Assembly: GCF_042653925.1 (NCBI RefSeq)
Contig: NZ_JBHSFQ010000034.1
Location: 1-64,000 of the forward strand
Source: Nocardiopsis_B mangrovi
Lineage (GTDB): Bacteria > Actinomycetota > Actinomycetes > Streptosporangiales > Streptosporangiaceae
DNA: 64,000 nt
Reading direction: 5' to 3'
This document shows positions 49,542 through 60,624 of the stretch, piece by piece. The stretch's first letter is position 1; each line of letters starts with the position of its first letter. A model generated the notes under the pieces. It saw nothing but the letters and a program-made list of their open reading frames with translations. It made no database searches and was not told the origin of the DNA. The translations under genes and the position numbers were made by a program.

Positions 49542-50080
49542 GGGGTCCCCCCGCTCTCAGCGCCGTTCGGCGCCGGCGCGGTGCGCCCGGACCGGTAGTA
49601 GTCCTCCTCGGTGTCGCCGAGGCGCATGGGGTGCGGCGGCTGCTCCATGCCCTCCAGCAGGGGGGCGAGGAGCTGCTCCTTGGTCCAGATCAGGCTCTCG
49701 CGCTCGCTGTCGGCCAACTCGTACTCGTTGGTCATGGTCAGCGCCCGCGTGGGGCACGCCTCGACGCACAGGCCGCACAGGATGCACCGCAGATAGTTGA
49801 TCTGGTACACCCGGCCGTAGCGCTCCCCCGGGGAGAACCGCTGATCCTCGGTGTTGTCGCCGCCCTCCACATAGATGGCGTCGGCCGGACAGGCCCAGGC
49901 GCACAGCTCGCAGCCGATGCACTTCTCCAGGCCGTCGGACCAGCGGTTGAGCTGGTGGCGCCCGTGGAAGCGCGGCGCGGTGGGGCGCTGCACCTCGGGG
50001 TACTCGACGGTCGGCACCTTCTTGAACATCGTGTGGAAGGTGACGCCGAACCCCTTCACGGGGTTGAGCCAGTCAAGCAC
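49538..50080 (-). CDS. nuoI: NADH-quinone oxidoreductase subunit I
   Basis: A 180-aa peripheral subunit with two [4Fe-4S] clusters on the path to quinone. The ligands are in CIGCELCAWACP and CILCGLCVEACP. I start at the GTG at 50080 (MLDWLNPVKG) because AGGAGG lies six bases before it inside the nuoH coding sequence; the GTG at 50095 includes that site as coding and is less likely. It overlaps the end of nuoH by eight bases. Confidence 0.96.
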   Translation of the reverse strand: MLDWLNPVKGFGVTFHTMFKKVPTVEYPEVQRPTAPRFHGRHQLNRWSDGLEKCIGCELCAWACPADAIYVEGGDNTEDQRFSPGERYGRVYQINYLRCILCGLCVEACPTRALTMTNEYELADSERESLIWTKEQLLAPLLEGMEQPPHPMRLGDTEEDYYRSGRTAPAPNGAESGGTP

Positions 50081-51434
50081 CGGTAACCTCCTCACGCTTT
50101 CCGGTCGGGGCCGGTCGGTTCAGTCGGGGTGCCTCGGCCGGGACACTGCTGCCGTAGTGCGGCGCGGTCGGAGGCGGTACGGGGAACCCGCCGTACGTCG
50201 GGTCCTCGCGCATGAGCCGCAGCTCCTCGGCGGCCTCCTCGGCCTCGGCCTGGCGGCGGCGCGCCGCCGACCGGGCGCCGGCGTAGAGCGCAGCGCCGAC
50301 CACCGCCACGAATCCCACGGCCACGGCGCCGACCGCGACCGTCGGGGCGCCCTCGTTCTGGAGGATGCGCATCACGGCCACGGCGGTGATCCACACCAGC
50401 TGCACGGGGATGAGGACCTTCCAGCCGAGCTGCATGAGCTGGTCGTAGCGGACCCGGGGCAGGCTGCCGCGCACCCAGATGAACAGGAACATCACGACCA
50501 GGAACTTGCCGAGCCACCACAGCACCGGCCACCAGCCCTCGTTGGCGCCGGGCCAGAACGCGGTGATGGGCGGCGGCGCCAGGTACCCGCCGAGGAAGAA
50601 GGTGACCGAGATGGCGGCGACGGTCACCATGTTCACGTACTCGGCGAGGAAGAACATGGTGAACTTCATCGACCCGTACTCGGTCATGAACCCGCCGACG
50701 ATCTCGCCCTCGCCCTCGGCGAGGTCGAACGGCAGCCGGTTGGTCTCCCCCACCATCGTGACCAGGTAGATCAGGAACGACGGGAAGAGGATGAGGCCGA
50801 ACCAGACCGGGTTCTGGGCCTCGACGATGCCCGATGTGGTCAGCGTGCCCGAGTAGATGAACACCGCGACGAATGACAGGCCCATCGCGATCTCGTAGCT
50901 GATGACCTGTGCGGACGCGCGCAGGCCGCCCAGCAGGGCGTACGGCGACTGCGATGCCCAGCCGCCGAGGACGATCCCGTAGACGCCGACGGCGGCCGTG
51001 GCCAGCACCAGCAGCGCGGCGATCGGCAGGTCGGTGAGCTGCAACGGGGTGACGACCCCGAAGATGCTCACCTCGGGGCCGACCGGGATCACCGAGAACG
51101 CGATGAACGCCGGGACCGCGGCGATCATCGGCGCCGCGATGTAGACCGCGCGGTCGACGCCGCGCGGGATCAGGTCCTCCTTGAGGGACAGCTTCACGCC
51201 GTCGGCCAGCGACTGGAGGAGCCCCCAAGGGCCGAAGCGGTTGGGCCCGTGCCGCTGCTGCATCCGGCCCATGACCTTGCGGTCGGCCATGATCATCATC
51301 AGCACGCAGACCATGAGGAAGACGAAGGCGACGAGCGCCTTGATCAGCGTGATCCACCACGGGTCGTTGCCGAAGGCGTCGAGCCCGGGTTCGGCGGCCA
51401 GCACGGCGCCGGCCGCGGCGACGTGCGTCGTCAC
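50073..51434 (-). CDS. nuoH: NADH-quinone oxidoreductase subunit H
   Basis: A 453-aa membrane subunit forming the quinone-binding chamber of complex I, eight helices. MADRKVMGRMQQRHGPNRFG, LADGVKLSLKEDLIPRGVDR, ETNRLPFDLAEGEGEIVGGF and TEYGSMKFTMFFLAEY are conserved. The last 80 residues form a charged and Pro-rich tail beyond the core. GTG start overlapping the nuoG stop, with AGAAGGGAG upstream. Confidence 0.97.
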   Translation of the reverse strand: MTTHVAAAGAVLAAEPGLDAFGNDPWWITLIKALVAFVFLMVCVLMMIMADRKVMGRMQQRHGPNRFGPWGLLQSLADGVKLSLKEDLIPRGVDRAVYIAAPMIAAVPAFIAFSVIPVGPEVSIFGVVTPLQLTDLPIAALLVLATAAVGVYGIVLGGWASQSPYALLGGLRASAQVISYEIAMGLSFVAVFIYSGTLTTSGIVEAQNPVWFGLILFPSFLIYLVTMVGETNRLPFDLAEGEGEIVGGFMTEYGSMKFTMFFLAEYVNMVTVAAISVTFFLGGYLAPPPITAFWPGANEGWWPVLWWLGKFLVVMFLFIWVRGSLPRVRYDQLMQLGWKVLIPVQLVWITAVAVMRILQNEGAPTVAVGAVAVGFVAVVGAALYAGARSAARRRQAEAEEAAEELRLMREDPTYGGFPVPPPTAPHYGSSVPAEAPRLNRPAPTGKREEVTGA

Positions 51435-53896
51435 GCTCCGCTCCCTTCTGCGTCGGCGGTGCCGGCACTGATGCCGACGATCGTCCCCGCGGCCGCACCG
51501 AGGTCGCGGCGGACGTCGCAGTCGCGGGAGTTGGCGGGCAGCCAGACCACGCCGTCGGGCATCTCGGCGACCACGGCGGGAACGCCGACCGAGCCGGCCG
51601 CTCCGGTCACGCGGAGCAGGCCGCCGTCGGGCAGGCCGATCGCGGCCGCGGTGGCGGCCGAGACGCGGGCCATGGGCGCCCGGGCGGTCCCGGCGAGGTA
51701 GGGCTCGCCGTCCTCCATCCGGCCGTTGCCCAGGAGCTGGCGCCAGGTGGCCAGCACCGCCCGGCCGGTGCCGGGGGCGGGCGGTTCGGCGGGCCGGGTC
51801 AGCGGGTCGGGGACCCGCTCCCCGGTCCAGGCGCCCAGCGCCGCCAGCTCGGCGCGGGCGGCGGCGGAGTCGGGCAGCCCCAGGTGCACGTCCATCTCGT
51901 CGGCGATGGCCGACAGGACCCGCAGGTCGGAGAGTGCGCCGGGGACCTTCAGCGCGTCGCCGAAGGGCCGTTCGCGCCCCTCCCAGTCCAGGAAGGTGCC
52001 GGACTTCTCGGCGACCGCCGCGACCGGTAGGACGACGTCGGCCCGGTCGGTGGCGTTGCTCGCGCGCAGCTCCAGGCTGACGATGAACGGCACGCGGGCG
52101 AGCGCCGCGCGCGCGGCGGCCGGGTCGGGCAGGTCGTCGAGGTCGACGCCCGCGATGACCAGGGCGTCGATGCGGCCGTCGGCCGCCGCGGCGATGATCT
52201 CGTCGGTGCCGCGTCCCTCCCGTCCGGACAGCGAGGCCACGCCCCATGCCCGGGCGACCTCGGCGCGGGCGGTGGCGTCGGCGACGGGCCGCCCGCCGGG
52301 CAGCAGGTTGGGCAGCGCGCCGGCCTCGACCGCACCGCGCTCCCCGGCCCGGCGCGGCACCCACGCCAGCGCGGCGCCGGTGCGGTCGGCCAGCCGGGTG
52401 ACCGACGACAGCGCCCCGGGGGTCTCGGCGAGGCGCTCCCCGGCGAGGATGACGGCGCCGTCGGCGCGCAGGTCCTCCAGGGTCTCGGGCGAGATCTCGT
52501 CGATCCGGTCGAGCGTGCGCGCCTCGGCGCCGGGCGCGGCCGGGATCAGCGTGCCGCCGGTCTTGGTGAGGCCGCGGCTGGCGAAGGCGGCGATGGAGTG
52601 GACGCGGGTGCCGTTCTTGCGGACCGCCTTGCGCAGCCGCAGGAAGACGAGGGGCGACTCGTCCTCGGGCTCGAACCCGGCGAGCAGCACCGCTGGGGCG
52701 TTCTCCAGGCGGTCGTAGTCGACCGTGATGCCGGTCCCGGCGACGCGCGCCGCCAGGAAGTCGGCCTCCTCGTCGCTGTTGGCGCGGGCCCGCATGTCGA
52801 TGTCGTTGCCGCGCAGCGCGATCCGGGTGAACTTGGCGTAGGCGTAGGCGTCCTCGACGGTGAGGCGGCCCCCGGTGAGGACGCCGACCCGGCCGCGGGC
52901 GCGCTCCAGGCCGCGGGCGGCCATGGTCACGGCCTCGGTCCAGGAGGCGACCTCCAGGGCGCGGCTGTCCTCGTCGCGGACGAGGGGGTGGGTGAGCCGG
53001 TCGGGGCGGCTGGCGTAGGTGAACGCCCACCGCCCCTTGTCGCAGTTCCACTCCTCGTTCACGCGGGGGTCGTCGCCGGCGAGCCGGCGGGTGACCTTGC
53101 CGCGCCGGTGGTCGGTGCGCTGGGCGCACCCCGAGGCGCAGTGCTCGCACACGCTGGGCGTGCTCACCAGGTCGAAGGGGCGCGACCGGAACCGGTACGC
53201 GGCGCCGGTGAGCGCGCCCACCGGGCAGATCTGCACCGTGTTGCCGGAGAAGTAGGACTGGAAGGGCTCGCCTTCGGCGATGCCGACCTGTTCATCGGCG
53301 CCCCGCTCCAGCAGCTCGATGAACGGGTCGCCGGCGATCTGCGCGGAGAACCGGGTGCAGCGGGCGCACTGGATGCAGCGCTCGCGGTCGAGCAGCACCT
53401 CGGTCGACAGCGGGATCGGCTTGGGGAAGGTCCGCTTGACGTCGGTGAATCGGGTCTCGCCCGCCCCGTGGGACATCGCCTGGTTCTGGAGCGGGCACTC
53501 GCCGCCCTTGTCGCAGACCGGGCAGTCCAGCGGGTGGTTGATCAGCAGGAACTCCATGATCCCGCGCTGGGCCTTCTCGGCCACGGGCGAGGTCAGGTGG
53601 GTCTGCACGACCATGCCGTCCATGACCGTGATGGTGCAGGACGCCTGCGGCTTGGGCATGCCCCGGCCGTTGCCCATGTCGGGGATCTCGACCAGGCACT
53701 GGCGGCAGGCGCCCACCGGGTCGAGCAGCGGGTGGTCGCAGAAGCGGGGGATCTGGATGCCCAGCAGCTCCGCGGCCCGGATGACCAGCGTCCCCTTGGG
53801 GACCTGGATCTGGAACCCGTCGATGGTGACGGTGACGAGGTCCTCCGGCGGTACGGCGGGCACTCCGCCCGATGTCGTATTGGTCGCGACGGTCAT
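51431..53896 (-). CDS. nuoG: NADH-quinone oxidoreductase subunit G
   Basis: An 821-aa iron-sulfur subunit of the electron-input module. The N-terminal ferredoxin domain has FCDHPLLDPVGACRQCLVEI, then HPLDCPVCDKGGECPLQNQA and RCIQCARCTRFS for further clusters, and CEHCASGCAQRTDHRRG starts the molybdopterin-oxidoreductase-like part, which lacks a cofactor in complex I. The C-terminus ends in a formate-dehydrogenase-like domain (WLPANSRDCDVRRDLG). ATG with AGGAGAGG upstream, 34 bases after nuoF. Confidence 0.97.
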   Translation of the reverse strand: MTVATNTTSGGVPAVPPEDLVTVTIDGFQIQVPKGTLVIRAAELLGIQIPRFCDHPLLDPVGACRQCLVEIPDMGNGRGMPKPQASCTITVMDGMVVQTHLTSPVAEKAQRGIMEFLLINHPLDCPVCDKGGECPLQNQAMSHGAGETRFTDVKRTFPKPIPLSTEVLLDRERCIQCARCTRFSAQIAGDPFIELLERGADEQVGIAEGEPFQSYFSGNTVQICPVGALTGAAYRFRSRPFDLVSTPSVCEHCASGCAQRTDHRRGKVTRRLAGDDPRVNEEWNCDKGRWAFTYASRPDRLTHPLVRDEDSRALEVASWTEAVTMAARGLERARGRVGVLTGGRLTVEDAYAYAKFTRIALRGNDIDMRARANSDEEADFLAARVAGTGITVDYDRLENAPAVLLAGFEPEDESPLVFLRLRKAVRKNGTRVHSIAAFASRGLTKTGGTLIPAAPGAEARTLDRIDEISPETLEDLRADGAVILAGERLAETPGALSSVTRLADRTGAALAWVPRRAGERGAVEAGALPNLLPGGRPVADATARAEVARAWGVASLSGREGRGTDEIIAAAADGRIDALVIAGVDLDDLPDPAAARAALARVPFIVSLELRASNATDRADVVLPVAAVAEKSGTFLDWEGRERPFGDALKVPGALSDLRVLSAIADEMDVHLGLPDSAAARAELAALGAWTGERVPDPLTRPAEPPAPGTGRAVLATWRQLLGNGRMEDGEPYLAGTARAPMARVSAATAAAIGLPDGGLLRVTGAAGSVGVPAVVAEMPDGVVWLPANSRDCDVRRDLGAAAGTIVGISAGTADAEGSGA

Positions 53897-53930
53897 CGCT
53901 CGCCCTCCTCTCCTGTCCGCAGCACGGTGC

Positions 53931-55229
53931 TCATGCGCCCCCGCCCCACACGGTCGATTTCGCGTGGTCGAACGGGCAGCCGCCCTGCTCGACATGGTCG
54001 ATGTACTCCTGCCGGAAGTACTTGATCGACGACATGACGGGGCTCGCGGCGCCGTCGCCCAGCGCGCAGAAGGAGCGGCCGAGCAGGTTGTCGCAGATGT
54101 CCAGCAGCTTGTCGAGGTCGGCCTCGGTGCCCTCGCCGTTCTCCAGCCGGTCCAGTACCTGGACCATCCAGAAGTTGCCCTCGCGGCAGGGCGTGCACTT
54201 GCCGCAGGACTCGTGGGCGTAGAACGCGATCCACCGGCCCACGGCCCGGACGACGCAGGTGGTCTCGTCGAAGATCTGGAGCGCGCGGGTGCCGAGCATC
54301 GACCCCGCGGCGCCGACCGACTCGAAGTCCAGCGGCGTGTCGAGGTGCTCGTCGGTGAAGATCGGGGTGGACGAGCCGCCCGGGGTCCAGAACTTCAGCG
54401 CGTGGCCGGTGCGGATCCCGCCCGCCATGTCGAGGAGTTCGCGCAGCGTGATGCCGAGCGGCGCCTCGTACTGGCCGGGGCGGGTGACGTGCCCGGACAG
54501 GGAGAAGAAGCCGAACCCGGCGGACTTCTCGGTGCCCATGGAGGTGAACCAGTCGGCGCCGTTGTCCACGATGCTGGGGACGCTGGCGATGGACTCCACG
54601 TTGTTGACCACCGTGGGCGACGCGTAGAGCCCGGCCACCGCGGGGAACGGGGGCTTGAGCCGCGGCTGCCCGCGATAGCCCTCCAGGGAGTCCAGCAGTG
54701 CGGTCTCCTCGCCGCAGATGTAGGCGCCGGCGCCGGAGTGGACCACGACCTCCAGGTCGAACGCGGTGCCGAGGATGCCCTTGCCCAGCAGGCCGGCCTC
54801 GTAGGCTTCGGCGACCGCGTGCCGCAGCCGGCGGATGACGTGCAGCACCTCGCCGCGCACGTAGATGAACGCCTGGGAGCAGTTGATCGCGTAGGCGGAG
54901 ATCGCCACGCCCTCGATCAGCGCGTGCGGGTTGGCGAGCATGAGCGGGATGTCCTTGCAGGTGCCCGGCTCGGACTCGTCGGCGTTGACCACCAGGTAGC
55001 GCGGGTTGGGGTTGTCCTTCGGCAGGAAGCCCCACTTCATCCCGGTCGGGAACCCGGCCCCGCCGCGCCCGCGCAGGCCCGATGCCTTGACGAGGTCGAC
55101 CAGGGCCCCGGGCTCCATCGCCACCGCCTTGCGCAGCGCCTGGTAGCCACCGGTGGACCGGTAGCTCTCCAGGGTGAAGGAGTCGCTCCGGTCCCAGTTG
55201 GCGGAGAGGATGGGAGTCAGCGTGCTCAT
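53931..55229 (-). CDS. nuoF: NADH-quinone oxidoreductase subunit F
   Basis: A 432-aa NADH- and FMN-binding subunit of complex I. GLRGRGGAGFPTGMKWGFLP (NADH), NADESEPGTCKD (FMN), GAGAYICGEETALLDSLEGY and the [4Fe-4S] ligands in ESCGKCTPCREG plus a later Cys in GRSFCALGDGAASP are seen. ATG overlapping the nuoE stop (ATGA). Entry point for electrons from NADH. Confidence 0.98.
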   Translation of the reverse strand: MSTLTPILSANWDRSDSFTLESYRSTGGYQALRKAVAMEPGALVDLVKASGLRGRGGAGFPTGMKWGFLPKDNPNPRYLVVNADESEPGTCKDIPLMLANPHALIEGVAISAYAINCSQAFIYVRGEVLHVIRRLRHAVAEAYEAGLLGKGILGTAFDLEVVVHSGAGAYICGEETALLDSLEGYRGQPRLKPPFPAVAGLYASPTVVNNVESIASVPSIVDNGADWFTSMGTEKSAGFGFFSLSGHVTRPGQYEAPLGITLRELLDMAGGIRTGHALKFWTPGGSSTPIFTDEHLDTPLDFESVGAAGSMLGTRALQIFDETTCVVRAVGRWIAFYAHESCGKCTPCREGNFWMVQVLDRLENGEGTEADLDKLLDICDNLLGRSFCALGDGAASPVMSSIKYFRQEYIDHVEQGGCPFDHAKSTVWGGGA

Positions 55230-55932
55230 GAGGTGGCGCCGCCTTCCTGCGCGTCCTTGGCGGGCAGGTTCGCCGGGTCCGGCGCGGTCCACCCGCGCTC
55301 GCGCGCCAGGCGCAGCCCGGTGAGCGAGGGCTCGCCCGCCTGGGGGCCTTCGGTCGCGCGGCCGTCGGGGAACCCGGCGAGGACGCGGGACGCCTCCTTC
55401 CACGTGCAGAGGCGGTCGGGGCCCCGGGTGGGGGTGACGTCCTTGCCCAGGCGCAGGTCGTCGACCAGGCGCTTGGCGGATTCGGGCGTCTGGTTGTCGA
55501 AGAACTCCCAGTTGACCATCACGACCGGCGCGAAGTCGCAGGCCGCGTTGCACTCGATGTGCTCCACCGAGACCTTGCCGTCGTCGGTGGCCTGGTCGTT
55601 GCCCACGCCGAGGTGGTCCTTGAGGGCGGAGAAGATCTCGTCGCCGCCCATGACCGCGCACAGCGTGTTGGTGCACACGCCCACGTGGTACTCGCCGGTG
55701 GGCCGGCGCTTGTACATCGTGTAGAAGGTCACCACGGCGGTGACCTCGGCGGTGGTCAGGCCGAGCTGGTCGGCGCAGAAGCGGATGCCCTTGGTGCTGA
55801 CGAACCCCTCCTCGGCCTGCACCAGGTGCAGCAGCGGCAGGAGCGCCGAGCGCTCGCGCGGGTAGCGCGCGATGATCTCCTTGGCGTCGACCTCCAGCCG
55901 CGCGCGGATCTCGTCGGAGAACACGGGGGTAC

Positions 55933-55936
<4 letters not shown>
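55226..55936 (-). CDS. nuoE: NADH-quinone oxidoreductase subunit E
   Basis: A 236-aa thioredoxin-fold [2Fe-2S] subunit. The ligands are in GVCTNTLCAVMGG (two Cys) and ECNAACDFAPVVMVN (two Cys). The N-terminal helix bundle (EVDAKEIIARYPRERSALLP) is normal; the last 60 residues are an actinobacterial extension. GTG overlapping the nuoD stop (GTGA). Confidence 0.97.
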
Positions 55937-57240
<1,304 letters not shown>

Positions 57241-57277
57241 GACCCGGCTCCCCTCTCCCTCGTCGCGTCAGTGGTGG

Positions 57278-58045
57278 TCACTTGTAGGACCTCCGCTCGT
57301 CGGGCGGCGGGATGCTGGCGCCGCGGTACTCCACGGGGATCCCGCCGAGGGGGTAGTCCTTGCGCTGGGGGTGCCCGTGCCAGTCGTCCGGCATCTGGAT
57401 GCGGGTGAGGGCCGGGTGGCCGTCGAAGACGATCCCGAAGAAGTCCCACGCCTCGCGCTCGTGCCAGTCGCAGGTGGGGTACACGGAGACCACGGAGGGC
57501 ACGTGCGGGTCGGCGTCGGGGCAGGCGGTCTCGACCCGGATCTCGGTGTTGTGGGTGAGGGAGCGCAGCTGGTAGACCGCGTGCAGCTCGTGGTCGGTGT
57601 CGTCGGGGTAGTGCACCCCGGCGACCCCGAGGCACAGCTCGAACCGCAGGGCGGGGTCGTCGCGCAGCCGGGTCATCAGGTCCAGGAGCGATTCGCGGCG
57701 CACGTGGAAGCAGAGTTCACCGCGGTCGACGACCACGCGCTCCACGACCGCGCCGAAGTCGGCGGGGGCGTCGGCCAGCGCGTGCTCCAGGGCGTCGGCG
57801 ATCGCGTCGAAGCCCGCGGTGCGGGGGTCGTCGGGGTCGGTGAACGGGCGCTGCGAGCCGGGGGCGTCGGGGCGGCGTACGAGGAGGCCCCCGTAGCCGG
57901 AGGTGTCGCCGGTGGAGCCGGTGCCGAACATGCCCGTACGGGTCACGGGCGCGTTGAGACGTTGCTCACCGGCCTTCGCGGGCAGATTCTCCGCACTCTC
58001 CCCGTCGTTCAGGTTAGGCTTGCCTTCATGGCCGTTCGCGCTCAC
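57278..58045 (-). CDS. nuoC: NADH-quinone oxidoreductase subunit C
   Basis: A 255-aa subunit. The first 70 residues are a Gly/Pro-rich variable part; then comes the 30-kDa domain with CLGVAGVHYPDD, HELHAVYQLRSLTHNTEIRV, YPTCDWHEREAWDFFGIVFD and HPQRKDYPLGG, all typical. It structures the link between NuoB and NuoD. GTG overlapping the nuoB stop (GTGA). Confidence 0.96.
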   Translation of the reverse strand: MSANGHEGKPNLNDGESAENLPAKAGEQRLNAPVTRTGMFGTGSTGDTSGYGGLLVRRPDAPGSQRPFTDPDDPRTAGFDAIADALEHALADAPADFGAVVERVVVDRGELCFHVRRESLLDLMTRLRDDPALRFELCLGVAGVHYPDDTDHELHAVYQLRSLTHNTEIRVETACPDADPHVPSVVSVYPTCDWHEREAWDFFGIVFDGHPALTRIQMPDDWHGHPQRKDYPLGGIPVEYRGASIPPPDERRSYK

Positions 58046-58602
58046 GGGGCCGCCCCCTCGGTCTTCTCTATGAGCGGGAGCGACCTGCGCAGCATCCGTT
58101 CCTCGTCCTCGTCGATCTCGCGCTGGCGGTTCGGGCCCAGCTTGGTGTTCTGGACCTTGTCGTGCAGCTTCAGCACGGCGTCGAACAGCATTTCCGGGCG
58201 GGGCGGGCAACCGGGGAGGTAGATGTCAACGGGAACGATGTGGTCGACACCCTGGATCACGGCGTAGTTGTTGAACATGCCGCCGCTGGAGGAGCAGACG
58301 CCCATGGCGATGACCCATTTGGGTTCGGGCATCTGGTCGTAGATCTGCCGGAGGACGGGTCCCATCTTCTGGCTGACCCGGCCGGCCACGATCATCAGGT
58401 CGGCCTGGCGCGGCGTGGCACCGAACTTCTCCATGCCGTACCTGGCGAGGTCGTAGTGCGGTCCGCCCGCGGACATCATCTCGATGGCGCAGCACGCCAG
58501 CCCGAACGTGGCCGGCCACATCGAGCTCTTGCGGACGAGCCCGGCGACCTGTTCGACCGTGGAGAGCAGGACCCCGCTCGGCAGTTTCTCCTCAATCCCC
58601 AT
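58042..58602 (-). CDS. nuoB: NADH-quinone oxidoreductase subunit B
   Basis: A 186-aa subunit carrying cluster N2, the last one before quinone. Ligands lie in FGLACCAIEMM (adjacent Cys pair), GVCSSSGGMFNNY and LPGCPPRPEML. I start at the ATG at 58602 (MGIEEKLPSG), the usual N-terminus, with AAAGGGGG upstream; an upstream ATG adds 12 residues. Highly conserved. Confidence 0.98.
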   Translation of the reverse strand: MGIEEKLPSGVLLSTVEQVAGLVRKSSMWPATFGLACCAIEMMSAGGPHYDLARYGMEKFGATPRQADLMIVAGRVSQKMGPVLRQIYDQMPEPKWVIAMGVCSSSGGMFNNYAVIQGVDHIVPVDIYLPGCPPRPEMLFDAVLKLHDKVQNTKLGPNRQREIDEDEERMLRRSLPLIEKTEGAAP

Positions 58603-58683
58603 GCGCTGAACCCCCTTTCCCGTTGTGCTTGCGGTCATCCGATCGGTGGGCGCACCCTGGCCCCGTCCGCACCGTCACTGCCG

Positions 58684-59043
58684 TCACTCCCATTCGAGCC
58701 CTCCGCGGCGCCACTCGTAGGCGTAGGCGATCGAGACGTTCACCAGGAAGAGGATCATCGCGATGACCCCGAACAGGCCCAGCGCGTCGAAGTGGACGGC
58801 CCACGGGTAGAGGAAGACGATCTCGATGTCGAAGACGATGAAGAGCATGGCCGTGAGGTAGTACTTGATCGTGAACCGGCCGCCGCCCGCGGGCTGGGGG
58901 GTCGGCTCGATCCCGCACTCGTAGGCCTGCATCTTGGCGCGGTTGTAGCGCTTCGGCCCGGCGACGGCTCCGGCCACCATCGAGACCACCACGAACGCGG
59001 CGCCGATCCCGGCGAGTACGAATACGGGTGCGTACAGCTCCAT
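58684..59043 (-). CDS. nuoA: NADH-quinone oxidoreductase subunit A
   Basis: A 119-aa three-helix membrane subunit and first gene of the nuo set. MELYAPVFVLAGIGAAFVVV, RYNRAKMQAYECGIEPT (the loop with the conserved Cys), FTIKYYLTAMLFIVFDIEIV and FLYPWAV are seen. AAGGGGAA precedes the ATG at 59043. It lies 141 bases after the flavoprotein gene on the same strand with no strong terminator between. Confidence 0.96.
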   Translation of the reverse strand: MELYAPVFVLAGIGAAFVVVSMVAGAVAGPKRYNRAKMQAYECGIEPTPQPAGGGRFTIKYYLTAMLFIVFDIEIVFLYPWAVHFDALGLFGVIAMILFLVNVSIAYAYEWRRGGLEWE

Positions 59044-59184
59044 TGCTAGCCGTTCCCCTTCGAGCCGATGGGGCGGGCGGGCGCCGGTGGGGCGCACCCG
59101 CTTGTGATTGCTTTCACGTACCGGCTCGGCCGGTCGTCGTGCGGTGACATCGCTGGTATCCCTCGGGGGTCGCGGATCGCCGGG

Positions 59185-60498
59185 CTAGGCCGCGGGCGCC
59201 ATCTTGGACAGGCCGTTGATCACGCGGTCCATCGCGTCGCCCCGACTGGGTTCGGTGAGATTCGCCAGCATCTTCAGCATGAACCGCATGAGCGTGCGCT
59301 GCGGCAGGCCGTACCGGGTGGCGTACTTCATCAGCTCGGGCTGGCCGATGGCCTTCACGAAGTAGCGGCCCAGCGTGTAGTACCCGCCGTAGACGTCGGA
59401 GAGGACCTGCGGGTAGCGCAGGAGGGCGCGTTCGCGCTGCTGCTGCGTTGTGCGGCCGTGGGCCTGGATGACGACGTCGGCGGCGATGTCGCCGGCCTCC
59501 ATCGCGTAGGCGATCCCCTCGCCGTTGAACGGGTTGACCATGCCGCCGGCGTCGCCGACGAGCATCAGCCCGCGCGCGTAGTGCGGCGTGCGGTTGAAGC
59601 CCATGGGCAGGGCGGCGCCGCGGATCTGGCCGCGCTGGTTCTCCTCGGTGAAGCCCCACTCCTCGGGCATGCTCGCGGTCCAGCGGCGGAGCAGCTTGCG
59701 GTAGTCGACCTCTTGGAAGGAGCGGGTGGAGTTGAGGATGCCCAGGCCGACGTTGCTGGTGCCGTCGCCGACTCCGAAGACCCAGCCGTAGCCGGGCAGC
59801 AGGACGTCCTTGCCGTCGGTGTTGTCCCAGAGCTCCAGCCAGGACTCCAGGAAGTCGTCCTCGTGGCGGGGGCTGGTGAAGTAGGTGCGCACGGCCACGC
59901 CCATGGGGCGGTCGTCGCGCTTGCGGATGCCCATGGCCACGGACAGGCGCGAGGAGTTGCCGTCGGCGGCGATGACCAGCGGGGCGCGGTAGGTGGCGCG
60001 CTCTCCGTCGGGGGTCTTGGCGTGCACGCCGACGATGCGGTTGCTGCGGGGGTCGACCACGGGGCCGGTGACGTTGGTGCGCTCCAGCAGGTTCGCCCCG
60101 GCCTGGCGGGCGCGGTCGGCGAGGATGGAGTCGAAGTCCATCCGGGTGCGCACGAGCCCGAAGCCGGGGTATTCGGCGAGGTCGGGCCAGGGGAGTTCGA
60201 GCCGCACCCCGCCGCCGATGATGCGCAGGCCGTGGTTCTTGATCCAGCCCTTGTCCTCGAAGCCGATGCCCATGGCGGTGAGCTGCTTGACCGCTCGCGG
60301 GGTGAGTCCGTCGCCGCACACCTTCTCGCGCGGGAAGGACGTCTTCTCCAGCAGGAGGACGTCCAGGCCGGCCTGCGCGAGGTAGTACGCGGTCGTCGAG
60401 CCCGCGGGCCCCGCACCCACGACGATGACATCGGCCTCGGCGTCGGGGCGGTCCCGGACGGCCCGGTCGGACGAGTGGGTGACTGCTGTCTCGCTCAC
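59185..60498 (-). CDS. Geranylgeranyl reductase family flavoprotein (MenJ-like)
   Basis: A 437-aa FAD-dependent reductase. The dinucleotide motif VIVVGAGPAGSTTAYYLA is at about 24-41, then FPREKVCGDGLTPRAVKQL (family signature), and GLMLVGDAGGMVNPFNGEGI, the second FAD motif. Members saturate isoprenoid double bonds; beside nuo and menG the most likely substrate is the menaquinone side chain, as known for mycobacterial MenJ. GTG at 60498 with GAGGACC upstream. It is the first gene after a Rex operator and probably leads the transcript into nuoA-N. Substrate is inferred from context. Confidence 0.88.
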   Translation of the reverse strand: MSETAVTHSSDRAVRDRPDAEADVIVVGAGPAGSTTAYYLAQAGLDVLLLEKTSFPREKVCGDGLTPRAVKQLTAMGIGFEDKGWIKNHGLRIIGGGVRLELPWPDLAEYPGFGLVRTRMDFDSILADRARQAGANLLERTNVTGPVVDPRSNRIVGVHAKTPDGERATYRAPLVIAADGNSSRLSVAMGIRKRDDRPMGVAVRTYFTSPRHEDDFLESWLELWDNTDGKDVLLPGYGWVFGVGDGTSNVGLGILNSTRSFQEVDYRKLLRRWTASMPEEWGFTEENQRGQIRGAALPMGFNRTPHYARGLMLVGDAGGMVNPFNGEGIAYAMEAGDIAADVVIQAHGRTTQQQRERALLRYPQVLSDVYGGYYTLGRYFVKAIGQPELMKYATRYGLPQRTLMRFMLKMLANLTEPSRGDAMDRVINGLSKMAPAA

Positions 60499-60624
60499 GG
60501 CTAGGTCCTCGGCGTGCTCCGCGCGGCTGTGCGCTTGGGGGTGCGCTGGTGTGCGCTTTCGTGGCTGGTGCGGGTGGTGCGGCTCTGGTCGGTCGTCTAC
60601 CGGTGGTCGGGCTGGTCGGGGCGG

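Noticed and set aside
57973..58044. Possible IdeR-type iron box near TCAGGTTAGGCTTGCCTTC inside nuoC
   Set aside because: It resembles TTAGGTTAGGCTAACCTAA only in the left half, lies within the coding sequence of nuoC, and no start codon for another unit lies nearby.
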